From Serratia proteamaculans (lineage in GTDB: Bacteria > Pseudomonadota > Gammaproteobacteria > Enterobacterales > Enterobacteriaceae), in NCBI RefSeq assembly GCF_013337185.1, contig NZ_SWDE01000002.1, forward strand, positions 637,575-701,574: a DNA stretch of 64,000 bases, read 5' to 3'. The translations under genes were made by a program, and so were the position numbers. Each line of letters starts with the position of its first letter. Positions within the stretch are counted from its first letter, which is position 1. The notes below the pieces were generated by a model. The model was not told where the DNA came from, did no database searches, and was given only the letters and a program-made list of their open reading frames with translations. Below, in pieces: positions 41,322-51,535 of this stretch.

Positions 41322-41906
41322 TTACTGAGGTTTAGCGTGCCAGATGATCTTGCTGATCGTCCAGCTTTTCAGCGTGTCATCCGGTGGGATGATGTCCTGC
41401 TGGCCAGCCCACTTGCCGCTGAAGATGTAGGTCACGTACTTGCTCTGCTCCGCCACACACTCCACTTTGCCGGCATCGTCGCCGTCGGCCGGTTTACAGG
41501 CACCGAACGCTTTGCTGTACAGATCGCTGAACGGCGTACCAAGTTTGCTGCCCCACTCGGTCGCCACCTTGCTGTCCATCACGTCCACCCGTTGCACGTG
41601 GCCCTTGGGTTCACCGGTGATCACCAGTTTCACGTCATTGCCGTCCATCGCCTGATAGTAAGAAACTATCTGGCCCTGGCTGGTGGCCATGCCGCCGCGC
41701 AGGCGGTAATCGCCTTTCAAGCCGTCGTTGATGGCGCTTTCCGACATCGGGGTGCCGGCGTTCAAATCGCCAACGCCCTTGGCGCTGACCTCAAGGCTGC
41801 TGTCAAACCAGTTAAGCGGCGACAGGCTCGACCAGGAGAAGTTCGACATCGTCGAACAGCCAGTCAGTAACAGCGGGAGCCCTAACAATAGTGGGCGAAT
41901 ATTCAT
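41322..41906 (-). CDS. yfeY: Lipoprotein YfeY
   Basis: A 194-residue lipoprotein. The signal peptide ends in a lipobox, LLLTGC (Cys at about residue 17), so the protein is membrane-anchored. In E. coli the gene is controlled by sigma E. The role is unknown. The start at 41906 puts the lipobox at the right distance; the upstream frame does not. Place after yfeZ and before yfeX agrees with E. coli. Confidence 0.88.
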   Translation of the reverse strand: MNIRPLLLGLPLLLTGCSTMSNFSWSSLSPLNWFDSSLEVSAKGVGDLNAGTPMSESAINDGLKGDYRLRGGMATSQGQIVSYYQAMDGNDVKLVITGEPKGHVQRVDVMDSKVATEWGSKLGTPFSDLYSKAFGACKPADGDDAGKVECVAEQSKYVTYIFSGKWAGQQDIIPPDDTLKSWTISKIIWHAKPQ

Positions 41907-42021
41907 CTCTAGCTCCTTAACATCAAAGGCATGGGCCCGGCGTTTTGCTGCGTGCCAGCCTCTCACAACTGCCCACGCTTCGCCATCGGTTGCGAGCTTG
42001 GAGTGCAGAAAATAGGAAAAG

Positions 42022-42038
42022 TGCCGCCGCAGGCGGCA
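42022..42038 (-). terminator. Hairpin after yfeZ
   Basis: TGCCGCC/GGCGGCA with a three-base loop lies just past the yfeZ stop and is followed on the minus strand by CTTTTCC. It may be a weak terminator. Confidence 0.5.
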
Positions 42039-42039
42039 A

Positions 42040-42504
42040 TTACCCGGCTTCGTTCTGTACGGTAAAGCAGGCTTTTAGCCGCTGGTTCAGCAACAAATAG
42101 GCCAGGGCCAATGCATCAAGCAGTATCAGGACAGCATCCAGCGGTGGCTGATTGTCGGCCTGTTGCCACAGGTTGAACACCGAACCGCCCAGTGCCGCCA
42201 GTAGCGAGAGGCAAAGCACCCAACGCCAGGCGCGCCACAATCGCGGCCATTGGTGACACCGTGGAGCCAACAGAAATGCCAGCGCCGCCGGCAGCCCCAG
42301 CATGATGCCGTACCAGAACCTTTGGGTGTCAGGATAAAACAGCTGCAGCAGCCCTTCCCCCTGCTGGCGCGAAGCACCGGCCATCACGAACAAAATCCAG
42401 GTCCGGGCCTGTAAAACCAGCACGCCCCAAAACCACAGCGGCAAACGCAGCGCGCCATGATGATCGTAATCGTCGGGGGAAAAACGGTGTGGGAGTGACT
42501 TCAA
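42040..42504 (-). CDS. yfeZ: DUF2919 inner-membrane protein YfeZ
   Basis: A 154-residue protein with four hydrophobic segments (about residues 22-42, 63-82, 90-108 and 120-140) and the DUF2919 N-terminus PDDYDHHGALRLPLWFWGVLVLQARTW. Function unknown. The gene order yfeZ-yfeY-yfeX is conserved in enterics. Confidence 0.88.
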   Translation of the reverse strand: MKSLPHRFSPDDYDHHGALRLPLWFWGVLVLQARTWILFVMAGASRQQGEGLLQLFYPDTQRFWYGIMLGLPAALAFLLAPRCHQWPRLWRAWRWVLCLSLLAALGGSVFNLWQQADNQPPLDAVLILLDALALAYLLLNQRLKACFTVQNEAG

Positions 42505-42678
42505 CGTCGGTTCCTTGCCAATTTCATTTTATTACTCCTTCAAATGGGAGTCCTGTTTAGCATTTTCAATGTGCCCGCTTAAGAACCCCTTAAGATTTTC
42601 ATGCTTTACTTAACCCCATCAAACCAGCAGTCCTGATTGGCAGGGCTTTAATTCTCGATTGAGATAAGGAAGCTTCAA

Positions 42679-43077
42679 ATGAAAAAATATACCCTGGCCG
42701 CATTAATCGCTCTGTGCAGCGCACCGGTTCTGGCACAACAAGGCGGGTTCCTCGATCCTGCGGCACCGCAGACACAAACGCAAAATACCCAGCAGGGCGG
42801 CTTCTCCGGCCCAAGCGCAGCGCTGACCACGGTAGACAAGGTGAAGTCGATGAGCGATGACACCTGGGTGATGCTGCAGGGCAATATCGAGCAGCGCGTT
42901 GGTGACGACACCTATACCTTCCGCGACGCCAGCGGCACCCTGACGGTGGAGATCGACAAAAAACGCTGGAACGGCCAGACCATCACCCCGAAAGATAAAG
43001 TGCAGTTGGAAGGGAAAGTGGATAAAGACTGGAGCAGTGTGGAAGTGGATGTGAAGAACATCAAAAAACTGCCTTAA
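42679..43077 (+). CDS. YgiW/YdeI-family periplasmic OB-fold stress protein
   Basis: A 132-residue exported protein. Signal peptide about residues 1-19 (SAPVLA/QQ), a Gln-rich repeat-like segment with two QQGGF units, then the bacterial OB fold (BOF): KVKSMSDDTWVMLQGNIEQRVGDDTYTFRDASGTLTVEIDKKRW. The family is linked with tolerance to oxidative and antimicrobial-peptide stress. A good site AAGGAAG precedes the ATG. It sits between yfeZ and ypeA, where E. coli has no such gene. The paralog family makes an exact symbol uncertain. Confidence 0.87.
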   Translation: MKKYTLAALIALCSAPVLAQQGGFLDPAAPQTQTQNTQQGGFSGPSAALTTVDKVKSMSDDTWVMLQGNIEQRVGDDTYTFRDASGTLTVEIDKKRWNGQTITPKDKVQLEGKVDKDWSSVEVDVKNIKKLP

Positions 43078-43087
43078 CACGCAGCAA

Positions 43088-43111
43088 CGGGCGGTGAGGT
43101 TTCACCGCCCG
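43088..43111. terminator. Bidirectional hairpin between ygiW-like gene and ypeA
   Basis: The 10-bp stem CGGGCGGTGA/TCACCGCCCG with a four-base loop lies between two convergent genes. There is no T-run on either side, so termination efficiency is uncertain. Confidence 0.6.
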
Positions 43112-43120
43112 AATAACCAC

Positions 43121-43546
43121 TCAATATTCCTGATCTTCGATCAGTCGTTTGCCCAGATTGGTCACATTCTGGATCTCGTAACCGAGTTTTTCGTACATCT
43201 CGATCACCGTGTCGTTGTCTTCACGCACCACCAGCTGGATCTTCGGGCATCCGCGCGCGATCAGCTTCTTCTCCAGACGGTTAATTAACGCATTGGCAAT
43301 ACCGCGCCCGCGATAATCAGGATGCACCCCCAGATAATACGCCGAACCGCGATGGCCATCGTAACCGCCCATCACCGAGCCCACGACTTCTCCGCCCACT
43401 TCGGCAACCAGAAACAGGTCCGGATCGTGATTCAGTTTACGCTCGATATCCATCTCGGGATCGTTCCACGGTCGCAGCAGATCGCAGCGCTCCCACAGGG
43501 TAATGACTTCTTCAAAGTCGTCTTGTCGAAATACGCGAATTTCCAT
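43121..43546 (-). CDS. ypeA: GNAT acetyltransferase YpeA
   Basis: A 141-residue GNAT-fold N-acetyltransferase. The acetyl-CoA loop is [21 protein letters not shown] (about residues 77-97). The substrate is unknown. The place next to amiA agrees with E. coli. It is divergent from amiA over a 205-bp region. Confidence 0.92.
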   Translation of the reverse strand: MEIRVFRQDDFEEVITLWERCDLLRPWNDPEMDIERKLNHDPDLFLVAEVGGEVVGSVMGGYDGHRGSAYYLGVHPDYRGRGIANALINRLEKKLIARGCPKIQLVVREDNDTVIEMYEKLGYEIQNVTNLGKRLIEDQEY

Positions 43547-43690
43547 CGATGTTCGCCGCTGTTAATTAAGATGTTTATCTGATTATCGCGTGATTATTCA
43601 CTTACGCAATATCAAACTGCGATTTACCCCAGCAATTATCCAGAAATAGTCGGTAACCCGCGTAATAAATGGACATAGTTATCAGGTCGA

Positions 43691-43707
43691 TTAATGATTA
43701 TCAATAC
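43691..43707. promoter_or_regulatory. Fur-box-like site upstream of amiA-hemF
   Basis: TTAATGATTATCAATAC matches 13 of 17 positions of the core of the Fur consensus. It lies 44 bases before the amiA start, in the ypeA/amiA divergent region. The match is moderate and no Fur control of this operon is established, so this is a tentative call. Confidence 0.4.
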
Positions 43708-43751
43708 GATATAACGTCGCAAAATAGAATTTGTCGATGGAGCGTAGCATT

Positions 43752-44651
43752 ATGAAAAAGCAGGTTAAACAATTCCTCAATTTTAAGCCGCTCTCCGTTT
43801 CCCCCACGCGACGTCAATTACTGCTCTCCGGCCTGGCGTTGGTACTGCTCGGCAGCAAAAGCCAAAGCGCCGAAGCCGAGTCCGGTGGCATGCTGCGCAA
43901 CCAACATCCCAAACCGACAAGCAAGCCGGCAGCTAAACCGTCCGGCAGTAAAAGGCTGGTGATGATCGACCCAGGTCACGGCGGTATCGACTCCGGCGCG
44001 GTTGGCAGCGAAGGCTCACAGGAAAAGCACGTCGTGTTGGAGATTGCCAACCACGTGCGCCGCATCCTGCACGAACAGGAACACGTCGAAGTCCGTCTGA
44101 CGCGGGAAGAAGACGAGTTTATCCCGCTGTTCCAACGGGTGGAGATTGCCCACCAGCATCAGGCCGACCTGTTTATCTCGATTCACGCCGACGGTTTTAC
44201 CAGCCCGGAAGCCTCTGGCGCTTCGGTGTTTGCCCTGTCCAATCGCGGTGCCAGCAGCGCCATGGCGCGTTACCTGTCCAACCGTGAAAACGCCGCCGAT
44301 GACGTGGCCGGTGGCAAGTACAAAAACCAGGACAACTATCTGCAACAGGTGCTGTTTGATCTGGTGCAGACCGATACCATCAACAACAGCCTGACGCTCG
44401 GTCGCCACGTGCTCGGCCAGATCCGTCCGGTACACCACCTGCACAGCAACAGTACAGAGCAGGCGGCATTTGCGGTGCTGAAATCCCCGTCTATTCCGTC
44501 AGTGCTGGTAGAAACTTCATTCATTACCAACCCGGCAGAAGAGCGCCTGCTTGGCACCACCGCCTTCCGCGAGAAAATCGCCCGCGCCATTGCCGATGGG
44601 GTGATCAGTTTCTTCAGCTATTACGATACGCACCAACGAAAACCCGGCTGA
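43752..44651 (+). CDS. amiA: N-acetylmuramoyl-L-alanine amidase AmiA
   Basis: A 299-residue periplasmic zinc amidase that splits peptidoglycan side chains during cell separation. A twin-arginine signal is visible (PTRRQLLLSG, about residues 18-27), so export is by the Tat route. The amidase_3 domain shows IDPGHGGIDSGAVG, ISIHADGF and VLVETSFITNPAEERLL; the His and Glu residues there bind zinc. The start at 43752 follows GGAG; two upstream in-frame starts are weaker. It lies 69 bases before hemF, the E. coli arrangement. Confidence 0.94.
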   Translation: MKKQVKQFLNFKPLSVSPTRRQLLLSGLALVLLGSKSQSAEAESGGMLRNQHPKPTSKPAAKPSGSKRLVMIDPGHGGIDSGAVGSEGSQEKHVVLEIANHVRRILHEQEHVEVRLTREEDEFIPLFQRVEIAHQHQADLFISIHADGFTSPEASGASVFALSNRGASSAMARYLSNRENAADDVAGGKYKNQDNYLQQVLFDLVQTDTINNSLTLGRHVLGQIRPVHHLHSNSTEQAAFAVLKSPSIPSVLVETSFITNPAEERLLGTTAFREKIARAIADGVISFFSYYDTHQRKPG

Positions 44652-44669
44652 TACTGCCAGCCGCGGTGA

Positions 44670-45640
<971 letters not shown>

Positions 45641-45641
<1 letters not shown>

Positions 45642-46096
45642 TGCAGATTTGGGTTGATGCGGACGCCTGTCCCAACGTAATCAAAGAAGTGCTGTTTCGG
45701 GCGGCGGATCGCACCGCAATGTCGGTGACGCTGGTAGCGAACCAGCCGCTGAGAACGCCGCCGTCAAAACACATCCACACCCTGCAGGTGGCGGCCGGTT
45801 TTGACGTGGCGGATAACGAAATCGTGCGCCGCTGTGAGAAAGGCGATCTGGTGATCACCGCCGATATCCCGCTGGCAGCAGAAGTGATAGAGAAAGGGGC
45901 GGTGGCGCTGAATCCACGCGGTGAACGTTACACCCCGGATACCATTCGTGAGCGCCTGAACATGCGTGACTTTATGGACACCCTGCGCTCCAGCGGCATC
46001 CAGACCGGCGGCCCGAATACGCTGAATCAGCGCGACCGTCAGCAGTTCGCCAACGAGCTGGACAAGTGGTTGCAGCAGGCAAAACGGGCGCAGTAA
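45641..46096 (+). CDS. yaiI: YaiI/YqxD family protein
   Basis: A 151-residue protein of the DUF188 family (PIN-like fold), with the acidic start [47 protein letters not shown] and [17 protein letters not shown]. The Asp residues suggest a metal-dependent nuclease fold; no activity is established. The start at 45641 matches E. coli YaiI; the ATG three bases upstream overlaps the hemF stop. In E. coli yaiI is elsewhere on the chromosome, so its place after hemF is a Serratia-type feature. Confidence 0.9.
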
Positions 46097-46105
46097 TTGC
46101 GCCCG
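46085..46105. terminator. Hairpin over the yaiI stop
   Basis: CGGGCGCA/TGCGCCCG closes a five-base GTAAT loop that contains most of the yaiI stop codon. It lies between the convergent yaiI and receptor genes. The T-rich tail is poor, so this is a possible bidirectional terminator. Confidence 0.45.
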
Positions 46106-46113
46106 CATTTCGC

Positions 46114-48357
46114 TTAGAATCGCACCTCGCCGCCGAAGATATAGGTTCGGCCGCGGGCGGTGTTGGTCGGTGAGAAATCCCGTGATTGTGATGGCATGGC
46201 GTTCATCTTGTTCAATGCATCGGAATAATCTTTGTCCATCAGGTTCTGCACGCTGAATTTCAACAGCAGATTGCGGTTGAATTGATAGGTACTGTACAGA
46301 TCGATAACGGTCGGGATATGCGGCGCAGGCTCTTTCAGCAATTGCTCATTCTCATCGACGTTAGAATCGGGAGAAAGGCGCACAGCCTTGCCGGTGTATT
46401 TCACCAGCCCGCCCAGCGTCAATTTCTCATCCAGCAAACGCACACCCGTATCCAGCGTGAAGTACAACTCCGGTAACTCGCTGATATCACCAGCACCGAA
46501 CACATTGCTGGCCTGATTGGTCGGCTGACTGGTGTGCTCCTTGCTCAAAGACAGTTTGCTGTAGGCGAAACCGGCGTCGTACATGGCCTCTATTTCCACC
46601 CCACGCGACCTGACTGGCTCGTAAGAGTTGCTGTACATGGTCATGGCGACATTCACATCGGCGTTATCCCATTCCTCCTGACTAGTCTGGGCACGATTAC
46701 ATTTTTGGCGATTGCTGCACACCATGTAGCTCTGGCTGGAAATGTAATTTTTGATTTTCGACTCAAAATACACCGCCTTGAGCTGGAAACTGTCCTGTTT
46801 AAACAGCAGGTCATGAGCATTGGCGTTAAAACCCGCCTGATAGGTTTCTGCGGTTTCCCCCTTAAGGAACGGGTTCATCGACTGCCCGCCGCTGTTGGCG
46901 AAGAACACCTCCTGAATATTCGGCCCACGCATCGATTTGTTGTAGCTGACGAACGGCTGCAGCCACGGCGTCACCTGTGCGGACAGCATCACCGCCGGGT
47001 TAAAGCCGTGCTCTTTCAAATTGATGGCGCTGGCCCCCTGCGGGAAACATTGCACCCGATCGTCGCAAGCCGGTTTATAGCCGGAGATATCATAGGCGCT
47101 GTAGTTCAGGTCAAAGTTACCCTGCCAGATGCCGTAATTAAGCTGCAGCCCACTGTAAAGGCTGGCAATGTTTTGTTTGCCTGCAATACCCACCGGCGAA
47201 CTTTCCGCCTGACCCTCATCTGTCACCAACCCGGAGGCGCGCTTCTTGTATTCGTTGCGGATCAGCTTGCCGCCATAGCTAAAGGCAAAATCGACCTCCT
47301 GCAGGCTAAAGCGACTGGTATTATTCATATCCAGCGCGTCGGAGATATTTTTTGCGGTGCTGTCGCTGAATCCCGCCATATTATCGGACATAAACTGCTG
47401 TTCGCCCCGGCTGGTACTGGCGGTCAGATTAAAATCAATCAGCTCTGAAAACGGGGCGTAATGATATTTAATATAAAAGTCATTACTGTCGATATGGCGG
47501 CGGGTGATCTTGTTCTGATAAGTTCGGGCCGACAGTTCAATGCTATTGAACGCATCCGGTTTAATATCCACTTTATATAACTGAGATTTGGGATTCTGAC
47601 GATAGGTTTTATCGACATTAAACTCTTCACTGTCAAACCCTGAACCGTTCTTATAATTAGAGGTGATAGAACTGCCGCTGATAGCCGCCATGGCTCCCAA
47701 ACTACCGCCGTCGCCGAATGCGTCGGTTTTCCCACCCACGGCAATCATACCGCTGCGGCCAATACCGTTATTGCCTACAGAAAATTTGGTGCGCACGCCA
47801 AACGGGTTATCCGAAAACACCACGTCATCCACACCAATAGTACGGAAGTTGGCGCTGCCCGCCAATGCATTGACACCAGCGGAACCCGTCGCATTACCGC
47901 GTGCCACATCAACGCCGACGATAAAGTTAGGATCGATCAGCGCACCAAACTGACTGGTGGGCAAACCGCCATGCGCCGCGTCGCTGGGTGAACTGCCATA
48001 ATAGTTCTGAGTGATGCCATCGACCATGGTATTAACGCGGCCAAAGCCGCTCATGCCACGGATATTAACGCTGACCGAACCCTGACCTGGGTCTATCTGG
48101 GTATAGGTACCCGGCATGCTGCGCAGGATGCTGTCTACCGACTCCAGATTCTTATTTTCCCCGCGTGAGCTGAAAGCGCCGGGCTTTTCCAGCGCTTCTT
48201 TTTCACTGCTACTGTTACTACTCTCTGCCGCCGAAACATTCAATGGGCTGAAAACGACCTGGCCCTTTCCCGCTTCAACCCCGTTCTGCGCAGCCGTCGC
48301 CATCCCGCTCAGCGCTATTCCCGCGCCGATCAGGCTTACTATTAATTTGATTTTCAT
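46114..48357 (-). CDS. TonB-dependent receptor, HasR-like (probable heme or hemophore receptor)
   Basis: A 747-residue outer-membrane receptor. Signal peptide about residues 1-22 (SGMATAA). The plug shows VDSILRSMPGTYTQ, VNIRGMSGFGRVNTMVDGITQNYYG and GSAGVNALAGSANFRTIG, which resemble the HasR plug; the barrel has MRGPNIQEVFF and NPFLKGETAETYQAGF, in the position of the FRAP and NPNL motifs of heme receptors, and ends in Phe. Two loops each carry C-x5-C with an Arg between (CDDRVQC, CSNRQKC), probably disulfides outside the cell. It is shorter than HasR (about 870). It is the last of four same-strand genes with a TonB paralog, an exported peptidase and a ChaN-type lipoprotein. The substrate is not proven. 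Confidence 0.8.
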   Translation of the reverse strand: MKIKLIVSLIGAGIALSGMATAAQNGVEAGKGQVVFSPLNVSAAESSNSSSEKEALEKPGAFSSRGENKNLESVDSILRSMPGTYTQIDPGQGSVSVNIRGMSGFGRVNTMVDGITQNYYGSSPSDAAHGGLPTSQFGALIDPNFIVGVDVARGNATGSAGVNALAGSANFRTIGVDDVVFSDNPFGVRTKFSVGNNGIGRSGMIAVGGKTDAFGDGGSLGAMAAISGSSITSNYKNGSGFDSEEFNVDKTYRQNPKSQLYKVDIKPDAFNSIELSARTYQNKITRRHIDSNDFYIKYHYAPFSELIDFNLTASTSRGEQQFMSDNMAGFSDSTAKNISDALDMNNTSRFSLQEVDFAFSYGGKLIRNEYKKRASGLVTDEGQAESSPVGIAGKQNIASLYSGLQLNYGIWQGNFDLNYSAYDISGYKPACDDRVQCFPQGASAINLKEHGFNPAVMLSAQVTPWLQPFVSYNKSMRGPNIQEVFFANSGGQSMNPFLKGETAETYQAGFNANAHDLLFKQDSFQLKAVYFESKIKNYISSQSYMVCSNRQKCNRAQTSQEEWDNADVNVAMTMYSNSYEPVRSRGVEIEAMYDAGFAYSKLSLSKEHTSQPTNQASNVFGAGDISELPELYFTLDTGVRLLDEKLTLGGLVKYTGKAVRLSPDSNVDENEQLLKEPAPHIPTVIDLYSTYQFNRNLLLKFSVQNLMDKDYSDALNKMNAMPSQSRDFSPTNTARGRTYIFGGEVRF

Positions 48358-48450
48358 ATATCCCCAGAAATTGCCAAAAAGATTTGGTGGCCGACAATGC
48401 CCAGCAAAAAGCCCGCCGAAATCGACGGTAAATTGATTTTTTATAGTTTT

Positions 48451-48470
48451 AATAAACCGCCGGGTTTATT
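48451..48470 (-). other. Intercistronic hairpin between peptidase and receptor genes
   Basis: AATAAACC/GGTTTATT closes a four-base GCCG loop in the 131-bp gap between the S9 peptidase and the receptor genes. No T-run follows on the minus strand, so it more likely modulates mRNA stability or partial readthrough than ends the transcript. Confidence 0.45.
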
Positions 48471-48488
48471 ACCCGACGGTGATAGTGG

Positions 48489-50612
48489 TTATTTCTGTGT
48501 TTTCTGATCCATCGCCATAATAAAGCTGTATTCCAGAGCGTTATTTTCCAGCCGCGTCAGGCGACCCGATTTCCCGCCGTGGCCGGCCGTCATATCGGTC
48601 GCCAACAGCAACACTGAATTGCCCTGTTTAAAACGACGCAGTTTGGCTACCCATTTGGCCGGTTCCCAATATTGCACCTGGGAATCGTACAGACCGCTGG
48701 TAACCAGCAGGTTCGGATAGGCCTGTTTACCCACGTTGTCATACGGGCTATAGGACTTGATCAACGCATAAGCCTGCGCTTGATTCGGGTTGCCCCACTC
48801 TTCGTATTCACCAACCGTCAGCGGAATGCTGTCGTCCAGCATGGTGGTCAGCACATCCACGAAAGGCACCTGCGCCACCACCGCGTTATACAACTGCGGA
48901 GCCTGATTGATAATCGCCCCCATCAGCAGCCCGCCCGCACTGCCGCCCATGGCGTAAATGCGACCCGGCTGGCCATAACCCTGTTGGATTAATGCCTGGG
49001 TAGCGTCGATAAAGTCGCTGAAGGTGTTCGGTTTATGAGTCAACTTGCCCTGTTGGTACCAGTTCTGCCCCAGTTCACCGCCACCGCGCACGTGGATTAG
49101 CGCATAAACGAAACCGCGATCCAGCAAACTAATGCGGTTGGCGCTGAAGGCCGGATCCATACTCATGCCATAGGCACCATAACCGTACACCAGCAGCGGG
49201 CTGTGCCCCGGTTTGAACATGGCTTTGTTGTAGACCAGCGAGACCGGCACCTTCACACCGTCACGGGCGTTAATCCACACCCGCTCGCTGTGGTACTGGC
49301 TGGGATCCACCCCCTTCACTTCCTGCTGTTTCAGCAGGGTGCGCCCGCCTTTGTTGAGATCCCATTGGTAGGTGCGGGTTGGCGTCGTCATGGCCGAATA
49401 GCCATAGCGCAGCTGCTGGTTGTCCGGATCCGGGTTATAGCCCAGCCAGGCCATATAGCTGGCGTCATCGAACGGAATACTGCGCTGGGTTTTACCGTCC
49501 CAACTGATTTGCCGTAGTTGCACCAGGCCATCAGCACGTTCCTTCACTACCAGCCAGTCGCGAAACACCGTGAAACCTTCCACCTCGCGTTTTTCCTGCG
49601 GTGCTATCAGCGTTTGCCATGGCTTGCCGACGGCCGCGGTCTGGTACAGGCCAAAATGCGGGCTTTGGTGGTTGGAACGCAGATAAAACTCACCACGATA
49701 GTGGTCTAAATAATACTCGTAGCCGTTCTTGCGCGCGGCAAACAATACCGGTTTACTCAGAGGCTGATTAGCGTCAATCAGTCGCGCCTCGGAAGTGGTA
49801 TTACCGCTGATGGTAATAATGACGTAGTCACGAGAAGAAGAGCGACCCAGGCTCAAATAGAACCCACCATCATTTTCCTGATATACCAGCTTGTCGTCCG
49901 CTACCGGCGTGCCGGACTGGTGGCGATAAACCTGATAGGGCAACAGGGTTTGCGGGTGGTTGCGAATATAAAATAGCGTCTTGCCGTCATTGGCCCACGC
50001 CATGTCACCGGAGGTGTTTTCAATCACTTCCGACGCCCATTTTCCACTGTCTATTTCACGCAGCGAAATACGGTACTGCCTGCGCCCTTGCAAATCTTCA
50101 GCGATCGCCATCTGCTGGTTATCCTGGCTTATCTCCATCCCACCCAGGCGATAATAATCCTGCCCCGCCGCGCGTTGATTGGCATCCAGCAAGGTTTTCC
50201 AAGGCGCATCGGCCGTCAGGGCCTGGCGCTGATACAGAGCAAAATCTTTGCCTGCCGCATAGCTTTCCTGATAGCGATACCCGTTCAGTTGATAAGGCAC
50301 CGAGCGCTCTTCCGGGCTGATGCGGCCCAGCATTTCCTGATACAACCTATCGCGCAGTTTTTTATACGGCTGCATCATCTGCTCGGTATAACGGTTTTCC
50401 GCCGTCAGATAATTCAGCACCTTTTTATTCTGCCGGCTGTCATCTCGCAGCCAATAATAATCATCCACCCGGGTTTCGCCCTGGGCAGTTAATTGATGCG
50501 GGATAATCTCAGCGCTGGGTGCCAGCGGCTCCGCCCTGGCGGCCTGGCCCAATAAGCTCAATGAAATCATGGCATAGATGGCCGTTCGGCCCGACAGAAG
50601 TGGATGTTTCAT
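48489..50612 (-). CDS. Exported S9A peptidase, oligopeptidase B-like
   Basis: A 707-residue prolyl oligopeptidase-family serine peptidase. Signal peptide about residues 1-27 (LLGQAARA/EP), unlike cytoplasmic oligopeptidase B (PtrB). The beta-propeller spans about residues 80-430 and the alpha/beta-hydrolase domain follows. The catalytic triad is Ser558 in MGGSAGGLLMGA, Asp643 in SGLYDSQVQYWEP and His678 in TAGHGGKSGR; the pattern EYEEWGNP is also typical of the family. It lies 77 bases after the tonB-like gene and 131 before the receptor gene, on one strand. The expected location is the periplasm. The natural substrate is unknown. Confidence 0.87.
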   Translation of the reverse strand: MKHPLLSGRTAIYAMISLSLLGQAARAEPLAPSAEIIPHQLTAQGETRVDDYYWLRDDSRQNKKVLNYLTAENRYTEQMMQPYKKLRDRLYQEMLGRISPEERSVPYQLNGYRYQESYAAGKDFALYQRQALTADAPWKTLLDANQRAAGQDYYRLGGMEISQDNQQMAIAEDLQGRRQYRISLREIDSGKWASEVIENTSGDMAWANDGKTLFYIRNHPQTLLPYQVYRHQSGTPVADDKLVYQENDGGFYLSLGRSSSRDYVIITISGNTTSEARLIDANQPLSKPVLFAARKNGYEYYLDHYRGEFYLRSNHQSPHFGLYQTAAVGKPWQTLIAPQEKREVEGFTVFRDWLVVKERADGLVQLRQISWDGKTQRSIPFDDASYMAWLGYNPDPDNQQLRYGYSAMTTPTRTYQWDLNKGGRTLLKQQEVKGVDPSQYHSERVWINARDGVKVPVSLVYNKAMFKPGHSPLLVYGYGAYGMSMDPAFSANRISLLDRGFVYALIHVRGGGELGQNWYQQGKLTHKPNTFSDFIDATQALIQQGYGQPGRIYAMGGSAGGLLMGAIINQAPQLYNAVVAQVPFVDVLTTMLDDSIPLTVGEYEEWGNPNQAQAYALIKSYSPYDNVGKQAYPNLLVTSGLYDSQVQYWEPAKWVAKLRRFKQGNSVLLLATDMTAGHGGKSGRLTRLENNALEYSFIMAMDQKTQK

Positions 50613-50689
50613 AATCCCTCACGATGGTTTGGCATCAGCAGCCCCGCCCTTTGGTTAGGTAAATAAAAAGCCGCTGCTCATAGAATAAA

Positions 50690-51490
50690 TTATTGGCCGG
50701 TGTTCAACGCCGCCAGATTAAAATCGATGGGCATCGTCACCTGAACCTTGCCCTGCCGCAGCATTTCGACCGGCGGTGGCGGCAGAGGCTGCGCCCGCAT
50801 AACCACGGCTAACGCTTCCCGATCCAGCGAGGCAGTGCCCGACGGGGCATGCAAGGTCAGATCGAAAACCCGTCCCTGTGCATCCACAGAAAAAGACACC
50901 TGCGGCATGCCACTACGGCGGCGGCGCTGGGCGTCCGGCGGATAGCGTTTGATGCGGTTTAGCATTCCCTTTACCCGACTTTCCCACGACAGTGTGACCT
51001 GCTCGCGACTTGCGGAATCGCTGTTCAGCGGCGCGGCCGTCTGCCGGGCCATGTTCAAGGATTTCGGTGCGGCAACGCTGGAGACAGCGGCGCGTTTAAC
51101 CTCTTTCACCTGCTGTTCCGGCTTTGGCTGGGCTTTTTGCGGGGGTCGGTGTTCGGTCCGCTTTTTCTCAGCTACGCTAATCCTGGTCTTTTCGGCCCGC
51201 GCCAGCCTGGGCAAGTCCGGCTGCTCCTGCTGTTCGGCAGGTTGCGCCGCAGCGGACTCAGCCTGTTGCACGCCCAACGGCAGCGGCTTGGGGCTTTCCG
51301 GTGCTTCAATCTGCGCCGCCCAACTCATCATCACCGCCGGTGGCGGTAGCTGCATCGGCGGCAACGATGTGGACGGCCAATAAAACAGCAGCACCAGCGC
51401 CAGATGTGCCGCTAGCGCACATAAAAATCCGCGCGCCCAGCGCGGCTGTGGCATTGAGGCGAGCGGATAAGATAAAGCCTGACTTAGCAT
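50690..51490 (-). CDS. TonB/HasB-like energy transducer
   Basis: A 266-residue TonB-family protein. A membrane segment (FLCALAAHLALVLLFYW, about residues 22-38) carries the conserved His; a Pro/Glu/Lys-rich periplasmic linker spans about 45-150; the C-terminal domain (KRYPPDAQRRRRSGMPQVSFSVDAQGRVFDLTLHAPSGTASLDREALAVV) is the TonB_C fold. It is not the housekeeping tonB by context and more resembles the receptor-dedicated HasB type. It probably energises the receptor encoded downstream. A Fur-box-like site lies 46 bases before it. No exbB or exbD is nearby. Confidence 0.85.
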   Translation of the reverse strand: MLSQALSYPLASMPQPRWARGFLCALAAHLALVLLFYWPSTSLPPMQLPPPAVMMSWAAQIEAPESPKPLPLGVQQAESAAAQPAEQQEQPDLPRLARAEKTRISVAEKKRTEHRPPQKAQPKPEQQVKEVKRAAVSSVAAPKSLNMARQTAAPLNSDSASREQVTLSWESRVKGMLNRIKRYPPDAQRRRRSGMPQVSFSVDAQGRVFDLTLHAPSGTASLDREALAVVMRAQPLPPPPVEMLRQGKVQVTMPIDFNLAALNTGQ

Positions 51491-51535
51491 AGGGATATTA
51501 GATTTCTTAATTACGAATGATTTTAGATCTCATTT

